A stretch of 64,000 bases of DNA, taken from Pseudeuparius sepicola (lineage: Eukaryota > Arthropoda > Insecta > Coleoptera > Anthribidae). The notes under the pieces were generated by a model. It ran no database searches, was not told where the DNA came from, and saw only the letters and a list, made by a program, of their open reading frames with translations. Of this stretch, positions 9,220 through 21,200 are shown one piece after another. Both the position numbers and the translations under genes were made by a program. Positions within the stretch are counted from its first letter, which is position 1, and the number at the start of each line of letters is the position of its first letter. The stretch spans positions 13,100,001 through 13,164,000 of the forward strand of contig OY987306.1 of NCBI GenBank assembly GCA_963920635.1, written 5' to 3'.

Positions 9220-12200
9220 GTAAAAATTACCTGTAGCTTTTAAAAATTAGATGTTTTTTTAAATAAATTGTCATTTCTGGAATTTTAGGTCTTTCTCAAA
9301 ATATTATGGAACCCTACAGAGATCATGGTGGTAAAAGGTTAATAAACGAAGCAGAATTTGATGAACTCAAGAGGTAACGTTTATGTGGTTGTAAGACAGT
9401 TCTAGGTGAATAGCCCGCATAACTTTTTTAGTGTGGCGAAACCAGTTTTTCAAAAAAAGTCATCATCAACTCACAGGCCGCCCGAAATAATATCTCCTCA
9501 TCACGAAGATATTGTAAAATTCATTTATGAATGTGAGTTGACCCAGAAAGTACGATGAACCGAAGATATGTGTAAACATGTTCGGAATACCTAAAGTCTA
9601 TCCAAGTTACAGTGGTAGTAGATATAAATAAAGTCACATGACCGCAATTCTTTTAGAAGTTCTAAAAAATGTGTTTTTACCTTTCGTGGATCTTTAAAAA
9701 TTTCCTTAAATTAAGTAGCAAAATAAATTTACAGAATATGCTGCTCGCGATCCGATCTAAAATATGCAGGAAACTCGACTGAGGGAAGAGCCGGCCCTGC
9801 ATTCTGCTCGCCGCATAAACACTTGACATTTTATGATGGCCAGACCAATAAGAGAATAAGTCACGTGGTGGCCAATGTTTTGATCCACTGCCTCTGTAAC
9901 GTGGATAGACTGTATATTTCATTAAGAATCTAGAAAACAGGCTTTCCTGTGTGTGCACGGCAAGTTCCCGTGTGAGATGTACACGAACACTGAAAGTCAT
10001 GCTTAGGGTTGCCACCTTTTCAACATGGTTAACCCCGAGGTTTCAATTTAGATGGGTAAATGGTGAGTAAGAAGGATCTTGATTTTAGAAAAGGTGGGGG
10101 AAGGGAGGAGCCGAGGGAAAGTGGATGGAGAGGGGAGAGGGGGAATTGTAGAATAAAAGTAGTTTTTTCTGAAAATAGGTCACAAAAAACTCTATTTTGG
10201 TGCAACATTTCAGGCTTTAATCTCAATTTTCAAGGGCTACCACTTTTTTTTTTCTAGTAAAAAGAAATAAAGTCATTTAGCGATTTTTTTTATTTAAAAT
10301 CTGACACCACAGCGTTAATCAGGGCACCAAAAAACCCCACATACCAAACTCGAACAACAAATATACAGGGAGTTCCATTCTACAGGGCTCCAACGATGAG
10401 CAAAATGGGGATTTTAAAGGCATCTGGCGAGTCAAGTGTGTCTTGGAATCCCATCAAAACAGCTGAATCATCAACAAGACTACTCAAAGTGTCGGTGAGC
10501 AAAAATTCAATTCAAAACTATACGGGACATTTTTCTTTCGGCCATCTCAAAATGCTGAATTTTAATGAAACTATACGTTCTTTATATCTACGGGTTAAAA
10601 ATGCTCTGGAATTATTGAAAAAACATTAATATAAACACGAAAGTAAATTATTTCTTTACAAAATGCCAACCAACAAATAAAAAACAATTTAAATTATTGT
10701 ATCTTTATCACTAAAGTCGCTGTCTAAGATGATAAATTTTCTCTGCGTTTCCTGTTGTTGGACCTGACTGGCAGGCTTCTGTATTTTTAGACTTACTTTG
10801 TTTATAGTGTCTGGGGCGGTTTTGATATATAAGAACTCAATTTTTGACCCGTATAAAGTTGCAAAAAATGCAGTATTTTGAGATGGCACAAAGAAAGACA
10901 CTGTATATTTTTGTATGAGATCTTTGCACACCAACAGTTTGATTGGTCCTGTTGACAATTCAACTATTTTTTGACCTTTTACTGATGCATAATGGGTTTT
11001 GTTCCGGGTTCCTTATTGCATTTCGGCAAAATTCACGCAGTTTGACGAGTATTATCGAAACTGCTCGAACGATTCATAGACGCTGCAATTAGACAAGGTC
11101 AAGAAAATCATATTTCTTTAAATAAATAATTATGATATTGTTTTGTTTGTCCAGGTTGAAGTGTCGACAATTTCGTAACTCCAGGAAAAGCATTAAATTT
11201 TTTATCCCGGAGAAATTGGCTTCAAACCCGGAGCCCGGAGAGTAGGCATAAAAACCCGGAGACTCCGGGTGAAACCCGGAGAGGTGCCAACCCTAGTCAT
11301 GCTAGCATGGGAAAAGTCTTTCTAGATGGGTAATAAACTCATTCATCTCTCCTAAAACAACTCGTAAAAATAAAAAAGTGAATGTTTAACAAGTTTGTTT
11401 ATTAACACATTAACATAGGAACCATAAGTACAGTAGGTATTTTCCGAGGTATTTTCAATGTAAACTTTTTTCTATCAAAATTATATTTATGGAACAGTTA
11501 TTATTAATATAAATATGTAAGTTATTGGTAGACAACGATATACTTTTTAAATCTTTAGGTTGGTTTTTGTCTTAGACAAGGAATAGAGAGGACACCGCGC
11601 CTGCCTATCCTGCCGTGTATAGATTTTGTTAACGTCGTTTTGAATGGCGGCCATTTTATATGTGGCAGACGAACCGAGTAGGTGCATAGGTACGTTGTGA
11701 GTTAATTTCGTGAATTTGTGAATTAAAAGTAACAGCGATTATGTGGAAAATATACTCTTACGATGGTGTATTGTTCAGAGTTTGGTTGCAAAAGCAGAAG
11801 TGAAAAGCAAGAGCCCGGGATTTCGTTTCACAGGTAAATATTTAACAAGCTACCTTCGAAAGATCCCTAATACTTTTTTTTCAATACAACTTCTTCAAAT
11901 TCCTTCTACCTTTTAGTATGATAGAGTGCATTGTTTTGTTTGTAAATAGGGCCAATATAATCATTTTTTAACATCGTTTTTATTGCAAATTTCTTAATTG
12001 ATTATGATAGTTTCATAAAATATGGGCTGGTTTCCATGGGCGTGCATTATTTATTTTATTTTGATTGATTTGAAATCGCCGCAAATAAATATATTTCGGC
12101 ACTTGATGCTAGCTTTACATTTGGGAAATTATCTGCAAATAAATACCAATATTTCAAATTGCATGTAACTAACTTTTAATTTTTAACATTTTTGTGATAT

Positions 12201-15200
12201 TGACTAAGAACACGTTTCATGCTACGCCACTGGCCTGTCGTGCGATATGGCAGTGGTAACACGGCCGCGAGCGCTGTTAGGCGTCCTCTCTCTTTCCTTG
12301 TCTAAGGTTTTTGTTAATTACAACGGTGCCTTCTGGTGCTGTGTTTGCTATGGTTGAGTTATTGATCTCAATTTTCAAGGCCTACTACGAATTTTTTTCT
12401 AGTAACAAATTAAGACAATCATTTAGCATTTTTTTAATTTAAAATCTGACACCACAGCGTTAATTCGGACCCCCACATACCAAATTTGAACAAAAAATAT
12501 ACAGGGAGTTCCATTCTACAGCATACCAAAATTAAGCAAAATAGGAATTTTAAAGGTATCTGGTGAGTCAAGTGTGCCATGGACTTATAAACAGTTGGAT
12601 AATGAACAGGACTACTCACAGTGTCAATGTGCAAGGATCCAATAAAAAATATACAAGGTGTTCTTCTCTGTACCAACTCAAAATGCTGAATTTTTTAAAC
12701 TTTATACAGGTCAAATATCGAGTATATCAAAACCACCCCAGACATTATAAATGAACTATAGTAAGGGCAGAATGTAAAGGCGAAGTCAACAATAAATCAT
12801 CAGAGAGAGCGCTATATCTATTGCTTTACTTGCACTCGCACAATTTCACTCATGTCTCCTCCTCCAATTTGTATTCGACCTACGTCTTAAAGTTTGCTAA
12901 CCACTTTTCATGAAAGGAAGAGAGATAGAAAACCTAGTACTTGTCTTGTCGGCCTAGAATAAATTATTGCTTTACTACCTGATGTGAAGGGAAGGATTAA
13001 AAATTTGTACTTAGGTAAGTACCTGTTGTAATTTCATTTGTAATTTTTGAAGATGAATTCCCTAATTTAGGCTGGCAATTAAAAGATAATGATGCTGAAA
13101 TTCAAAGTAGGTCTTCGGTATTTATTTAAATAATTATTGTAATGGTTAGGCAAAAAAATATTTATATTTTTAGTTACAAATTAAATATCAACATAAAATA
13201 ATTCTTCTTTTTTTGTGGCTGTATTGGGCACATTTTCACACAGCCTGGAATGGTATTTCCATTATAATTAAAGAAGGGTTTTCAAGTTTCGGCAATAGTT
13301 TCTCTTCCAACCATTTTTCAAACATTTCGGCGTTCATATTATCGTGGTAGTAGTGGAGTCAACGTAGACGAAAAATGGTGTTAATTGGGAATTAATTAAG
13401 GAAGTCATGGATTTGAATAAAATCTTTTGAAACACCTTCAAACATACTTTTATTTAAAAGTCCGCAGGTTGAAAAAGTGCGCTTTTTATGAATAGAAATA
13501 CAAAAAATCAAAAGTTGATTTTTCACCGAAATTTTTCAAAAATCGTCTACAATTAATTGTAGAATCATTATTTTTCAATGAAAATGTATATTTTTATGTT
13601 TTTTGAGATGCTGATTATGAATATGAAGTAAAAAAAATGAAAAACAAAATGACGCCTAGTAAAAATGAAGTTGAATGCAAAAATAATTGAATTTTCTTCA
13701 AGATTTCGTGAAATACTTATTAAAGCTTGATTCATGTGACGTTTACTTTTGTGCTTCCCTAGAAACCAAACGATTTTGTTTCATATCTTACTGCTAGATG
13801 ATTTCCGAGATAGGTATATCTCATATCAATACGACAGTTAAGGTAAGTAAATTAGAAATACGTTTAACGGAATAAAAAGTGAAAATCTAGCTATTTACGA
13901 AAAGCTCAAGCAGATTTTTATTCATTTCATGGCATATTCTTATTACGCTTAAATCATTCTGATTCATGGCATGCTTGACCACGAAAATCTTTGAAAACAA
14001 ATACCTACTTTCTTCTTTCAAATAACATGTTAATAATTATTCTTTTGGCGATAACTCTGAAACTAATGAAGATATCGAAATACCAAAGTATTTTTTGTTG
14101 TAAATGTAATCTACTTTTCGATTATAACAGACTAAATATGTCATTGAATTTAAAATTTCGGAGAAAATTGTAATAAAAGGGAAATTTTTCGAATTGCGCC
14201 CTCTAGCGGTGACCACAAAATTCGAAATGATCTTACTGGACAATCATTTGATAGAAGAAGGAAACCTCTCTACAACAAGCCCAAATTCAACCAACTCGAT
14301 TAAACCAAACTGGAGTTAGCAGCATATTTTTTCAAGTCAAGGTTTATCCGCCCGTCTCATCTCTATTTGAAGAGCAAGAGCAAAAAATCCTTAACGAAAA
14401 TTGTTCAGAATTTGCTGAAGAGTGTGATAAAATTATTTTTGATATTTATTAGTTATTTTTTGAGAAAACTCATTTTTCAAATTTGCGAATACGCCCCCTA
14501 GCGGCCGACCTACAAACTTAAAAATAATTTCCAGCGATTTTTCGTGACCATATTACTTAAGAAGATTTTTTCAAGAAGATTTTTTCCCAAAGCTCCAGGA
14601 CTATTAATTCCTGATATATGGTACCTCTTCACACTTAATCAAACACCTTGTATATAGCTTGGATTTTCGGGGGATATATATAGGCTGTGCCATTCGTCCC
14701 CACGTCAATACAAGCTGTGCTCCAAGGAAACAGAATGACATCTGCCGACTACCTGCCGACTAACCCGCCTCACAAACACACGACACATACAAATGCATGT
14801 TCTCAGTGGATCGAAAATGGGGACTATAGTAGTATCATGATCTTTGGTAGTATACAAACATGTATGAAGTATTTACGAGAAAGAAAGCGGAAATTATAAT
14901 ATTTATTAGAGAATTCGTATTGTATGAAAGCTGAGAACACATGAAGAGAGTTTTTTGTCCAAAAGCTGATAATCACGAACGGAAATAATGAAAAAATCTT
15001 TTAACTAGGAAATCAGAAGCATAAAACGTGTACTTTCACTAATGATTGGTCTCATCCCAGTAAGAAACCTCCTTCAGCTTGATTCTTGGATTTAAAAATA
15101 AGAAAAATTGAGTTCAGCATTTTGGGAAATTAATTATAACACGGTTTACTGCAAAAATAAACGAGAAAAAAGAGAAATACGTTAAAATAACTTATGCTAT

Positions 15201-18200
15201 CAAAAAACACACGTTTTAAGCTTCCAAAAAGTCACCTATTGAGTTTCAATATCTAATGTTATGCTGATATTATGAGCGTTTGAAATAAATATTGAATATA
15301 CAATAGCAAGAATTTATGAAAAATCTCTTGTTCAAAGTGAAAAAAAAAAAAAACCAACGAGGTTTGATATAGTAATCTTATATCGCTCTTTCAAAAGTAC
15401 ATATATTTAGTAGAAGCATTCTGTAATATTGCTCAAAAATATTACAAATTGACCATGTAACGTCAATTATTGTGAAAATGCATGAAATTTTGATCAAGGC
15501 CAATTTTACAATAATATGACAGGCGTATCCCTTCATGGAAATTAATGCTACAAGATTTTTTTAATTGCTTTACGTTGTCACTTTCCAATAAACTTTGTTG
15601 CATATGAATTAGTTGTGTGTATAAAAAGTTATTACTGTTTATCTGTCTCGCGCTCCACGGGCCGCTCTCAATTTCGGCTGCCTCTTAAATATGAGGAAGC
15701 ATGAAAACGTATGATCTTAAAAAAAAATCTCATTCATTACTTAATTATTTTACAAAAAATATGTAAATACATTTTTTTTTGAGAAATTGCCTGCTGTTTC
15801 GAATAGTCTTAGTTCAATTCTATAAAAACGCTTATTAAATAAGTTATTAACAAAAACCTATATTTTTGACAGTTATTGTTAAATAAAAAAAATCGCACAC
15901 TATTTTGCGCTGCGGACTCTTCGGATTTTGTTGCATATTGAAGTACCGATAAATTTTCACGTGTGTTCTCTTTTTTTTCTTGGAAATATTTCACCACATT
16001 TAATATTAATTTTCTACTTTGGGCACTGAATACTTCACGCTGCATTGTTATTACAGGAAGTCTATCACCAAAATAAACCAAATATTTAATTACTGCCCTG
16101 TTTTATGGGTGTACTGCCATTTGAATATATTATCTTTATTAACATAATGTATCAGACAAGGACAGAGCAATAAAAAGTTGGTCTTGCGGTTCTTTAAGCC
16201 GAACCCCTCGCTCCAAAACATAAGGGAGAACAGGTAGGAAAATCATAGCCCATCTCTCTCGATTTTATGGCCGACTTCGCCTTTACATTCTGCCCTTACT
16301 ATAACTATAAAAAATGCAGAAGCTTGCCAGTCAATAAGTCCATATGAGTCAAGGCGGCTGGTGTGCCACAACAGGAAACACACAGAAAATGTATCATCCT
16401 AGATAGTGATTTTGTTGAGAAGGGTCCAGTAATTCATATTGTTTTTTATTTGTTGGTTAGCATTTGTAAAAAAAAATAAATTACCTACTCTTGTGTTTAT
16501 TAATATTTTTCAAAAATTCCAGAGCATTCTTGACCCATATAAAGTTTCATAAAAATTCAACATTTTGAGATGACCCAGAGAAAAATATCCTGTACATTTT
16601 TGAATTGAATTTTTGCACACCAACACTTTGAGGGGTCCTGTTGATCATTAAACTGTTTTGAACGAATTCCATGGCACACTTGACTTGCCAGATGCCTTTA
16701 AAATTCCTTGGCTGAACTTTGGCACTCTGTATATTATAACTTCCTGTATATTTTTTGTTCAAATTTGGAATGTGGCTGATTTGGGGTGTCCCGATTAATG
16801 CTGTAGTGCCAGATTTTAAATAAAAAAATCGATAAATGATTTTTTTTCATTTTTTACTAGAAAAAAATTCGTAGTAGGCCTTGAAAATTGAGATTAAGAC
16901 CTGAAATTTTGCTCCAACGTAAAAAAGAGTTTTTTTTGTGGCCTATTTCTAAAATCGGATGAAGAATACATATTTTACGGGGGTGTTCGCACTTAAGATG
17001 AAACACCCTATACAGGGTGATTCAAAACTATGCGGCACCCTTTCAGGGGCGTACTTTACTCGTTAAAATAAGACGAAAAGTTCATATTAACATGGGTCCA
17101 AAAACTCTTCGTATTTTTTTATGCCTTAGCGCCTTACTAGTAACAAAAATTACATACTCCTACTGCCATTCCATTTGAAAATTATTTCGTTTACTTCAAA
17201 TAATAGTTACATACCTCAACCCGAAAAAGCGTTAGAGTCGAAAAAAGACGACAAATCGGAAAACTCCAACTTCCCGCGAAAGGGAGAGATATGAAAAAAA
17301 TGAAAGAGGCATTTTTTGTTCCAAATTGTATTGTTTATTCAATAACATAATAAATTGTTGTATTGTACAGGGCCATACTATTTTTTTTTGTTTAATTTAT
17401 GGTACCGATTACCCATACCTCCGCTACTGGATACTTTCGCGACCTGATATTAGCATTTCTTATGTCACATGATGGTATTATTATGTACCAAATTTGGTTT
17501 AAATATTCTTATTGGTTTGGAAGGTATAAAGAAAAATCGATATTTTTTTCAAAGTTTAATCACCCTGTATCTTCGAAACGAAGAGTTTTTGGACCCATGT
17601 TAATATGAACTTTTCGTCTTATTTTAACGAGTAAATTATGCCCCTGAAAGAATGCCGCATAGTTTTGAATCACCCTGTATATTAGCTTCATGGATGCAGG
17701 AATTATCAAATACACCTGTGAAAATCTCCAATCAGGAAATAAAATAGTTAGGCATTGCAATAACTTTTAGCAATATTTTTACATATTTAGGAAAGAAGTA
17801 GCAACAAACCCGAGTTTTTTATTGTGTCTTTGAAAATTAGCTTGATCTTTTATTAAAATGTATTTTGGTAAAATTTTACTTTGCAGTCTTCGAACTCCCC
17901 ATTTTTGTTTAATTTTTGGCCACACACCTAAATCTGGTGTACCATCTTTTTTATAAGGCAGCACCCACATCTCCAAGTCGGTTCACCCCTCTTTGTAATG
18001 TCAGCAACGCCCATCGTCCTGAGGGTCCCCAAGTCAGCCACGATAAGTGGCATTATGCCCCCTTTTCTTTCCACTATGCTACCGAATACTACAGTAAGGG
18101 CCATATACTCCCCTCTTTTTTCATAAGGAAGTGCCCTTCTTTGCAGACTGATGTCAATAGGGGGTGTACGCTAAAATCGAGTTTTTCGTGCGTTTCCAAG

Positions 18201-21200
18201 TTTACAATATTATAAAATGGTAAAAAGGTGCATAAAGTGCAAGTGCCTTTCCTCTAAAGTGAAAAAAGAGAATATTTCGTTCCATAGGTAAATTTTCCAG
18301 TGCCGTTCGCTGAGGTAAATATTTAATATTGTAACATTAAAATAGAAAATTATAGCTTCAATTTACCTTATAGTTTAACATGAATGATATTGTTATTATA
18401 CATATTATTTGTGTTTTAACTGTGGGTATACTTACGTACTACTTGACTAATTAGTAACTGATTTTTTACTTTTGCTAAGAATTCCATCATCGGTACAGGA
18501 AGGATTAATACGGCTCCAAAATTTGGACATACCTTCAGAGATAGTGGATTTCGATAAGGAACTGTTTGTGTGCTCTAGTCATTTTGACCCGGGTGATATT
18601 ATCATTTATCACTCTGGCAAGAGACGTTTGAAAGTTGAAGCTTTACCAATCGTTTAAACTGAGTTGGTAGGGATTGGGTAAGTAATATTATAAATTATAA
18701 GGGAAATTCTCGTAGAGATCATATATTATATTTATATGTTATCTATGGCTATTCTATACGTAACGACTTACATCCTTCAATTTGCATGTAAGTACAAGTA
18801 AATCGTCACCTACCACTGCATTTATAATTTAACCGCAAGTTACATGTACAAATGGAACGATATTATGTTAAATTGTTATGAATGGACTGGCATTTAGAGG
18901 TACAGAAAAGTCAATATCAGTTCCTATAATTATATTCTGCTTCTCGCCCTCGAGATCACATATATGTAGGACTTCTGGTTCGCGCTAGGGATCACCATAA
19001 ATTTCAAAGTCAATTCAGCCCTCTGTTTTCTGCCACTAACTTCACTTTTCTTCTTTGTGCAATGGCGTAAGCACCACGCCAAGTCAGAGAAATTACAAAA
19101 TTGACAATTTTATCAATAAAATGGGCAACAAATATAAGCGAGAGACATCTTCTTCGACAAGCAGCGACTCGGAGCAAGAAAATCTAAGGGTTTGCAAGGA
19201 ACTGCGGCGTATGAAAAGAAAATAAAAATCGTTGAAAGGAGGAAAGGCCTAGGAGATCTGTGTGGCGCAGCATCTCGATTGAACCTGGTGAGGGATCTCG
19301 AGTTTTTCTACTAGTGGTACTGTGTGGTACCCAAGTTGGAAGGCCCTGGGCGGGTAAAGGTGAGAACAAATAAGCAGGGTTTGCTTTCAGGTGGGCTCCC
19401 ATCACGGGAGGACCCGTCTGTGGATCCGTTGGGTGACGCCGAGGTGGAAGAGGTAATTACACTAGACGATAGCATTCCGAAAATTCTGGGCGAGACCTCG
19501 TCAGTGACACCAAAGATGGGGGAACCAATTCATCGGGACATAGCCACCCGGTGGAACTCTATCCTACAGCAAGGCCTCGGAGAAGCTACAGCGGGGTTTT
19601 ATACGAGTTTACCTGTGCTCCTTTTGGGCTTGCCACCATTCCCTATGCATTCACTAAACTTGTGAAGCCGGCATGTCCTTCCTAAGAGAGGATGGCCTTA
19701 TGCCTGTGATTTACCTGGACGTCATACTCTTAATAGGGAGCTCTGCTAATGAATGTCAAAAAGGCATCTTAAAATCTGATATGGCCATTATTAATTTCCA
19801 CCCATATTGCATTCAGTCACTCTACGCCCAAGTCTGGTCCTAATTTATTAGATTCTGATTATATAGCCCTATTTTGGTCGAAAAATATGTGTAAATAGAA
19901 ATAATTCTGAGGCCGATATTATAATATACCAATCTGTTCAGAAAAAAGAGGTTTCGCCTAATTATTTTGTAGAAAGATTAAAAATGTGAAAATATTTTAT
20001 ATTTATAGTAATACAAGGTAAATTGTTAGTAAACATCTATTTCAGTGGATCAAGTTGAACTTGTTGTCAAGTTGAATCTCATTTTATTTTTTTTACTATT
20101 ATTAGGTTCAAATTCGACTACTGTAATACATAATATAATATTCAGTAGGTATGGAATATTTTTTAATGTATCCCAGCCCAGCTTCTATATTCACTATTTT
20201 TAGTTAAGCACTGTGTTACTGTGAATAAATAATAAATATATTGAATTTATAAAAAATGTTTTGTATTTTCTATTTTTCTCCTTTTGTAAAAATATTAAAG
20301 TCGGCCCGCCACTGGGTAGTATTTGTAAATACATCTATCTCATTCATAAAGTGAGAAGGTCCAACTTACTGTTTACATCTGTATAAAGACGCTGTAATGC
20401 GGTGTCCCCTTTATTTATTAGTCTGAGGGGCATACGCCTCTTCGCAGTCAACAAAGATGGGTGCTGTATTGAAAAAAAGGGTGAGTAAGCTCCTTATGAG
20501 TGGCAGTCAGTAACGATGTGGCCATGTTAAAAAAGAAGGAGGGCATACACCCCTTATGGTGGCACTCGGGAATGATGGACGCTGACATATGGAAAAAGGA
20601 GGGGCATAGCCTCCTTATGGTGGCAGTTGGCAATGATGGGCACTGCCTTATGAAAAAAATAAGGGGCATATGCTCCTTCTGGTGGCAGTCAGCAACTAAA
20701 TTCACTTACACAAGTCAACAAGATAAAAAAATAATATAATATAAGATAATAATAATAAAATAAAGTCCTGTCTATAGGACAAACCTTTCAGAATGCGGAC
20801 TGCCTTCCTTTGCAGCCCAAAAACTATTTAGCTGTCTTTAGTAGGCCAGGTTGAAATTCTTTAAATTGACTTTGCGCTACTGTGGAAAAGTTGTGAATGT
20901 CAATACATAAGAGACAAGAAAAAATCAGTTTATTAAAAGACAACTTTTTAAAGTTGCCAAAAAAGTTCATAAATTCTTAACAGTAAATGAACGAAACTTT
21001 GAACGTTAACTCGAAAAGAGAACTTTAGTAACTTTGTTTTCTGAGCTTCCTCCTTTCTCAAAGGTAATAGATGTGTTTAAGACTCCCAATCATATACCAA
21101 GCGCATTTCGTTAAATGGCCATTTTCAAAAAAGTAAATCATGAAATTAAAATTTTACAATGGCTTTCACCACACCAAAAGAACATAAATAAAGCCAATAA

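Larger units (their letters stand above)
12761..16299 (-). mobile_element. IS630/Tc1-mariner-like element with TA target site
   Basis: Termini GTAAGGGCAGAATGTAAAGG (left) and the same sequence inverted on the right are each flanked by TA (12759-12760, 16300-16301). The TIR is about 50 bp and imperfect. Minus-strand transposase remnants lie at both ends (15809-16081 N-terminal, 13236-13349 catalytic core). The middle, 13500-15640, is AT-rich and without recognised coding; it includes two CCCTCTAGCGG/CCCCTAGCGG words that suggest further nested repeats. Confidence 0.78.
12364..16905. repeat. Long-TIR family F, copy 2, split by an IS630-like element
   Basis: The left half 12364-12760 and right half 16302-16905 together form one family F foldback unit (AAAATCTGACACCACAGCG at about 12440 and its inverted counterpart near 16800). 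The two halves abut cleanly when the 12761-16299 insertion is removed. Shared flanking words are CAATTTTCAAGGCCTACTAC and its inverse. Confidence 0.8.

Noticed and set aside
9677..10257. Frames of 112, 65 and 65 aa
   Set aside because: No domain; they span a hAT-like element boundary or G-rich low-complexity sequence.
12434..12754. Frames in family F repeats (also at 10396-10958, 16547-16762, 39711-40511 and 50225-50656)
   Set aside because: Equivalent positions in the different copies are open in different frames, so they are repeat shadows.
14687..14899. 70-codon frame inside the IS630-like element
   Set aside because: It does not resemble a transposase and lies on the opposite strand to the real transposase fragments.
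20448..20739. Overlapping 85- and 79-codon frames
   Set aside because: Produced by a 60-bp tandem repeat whose length is a multiple of three.
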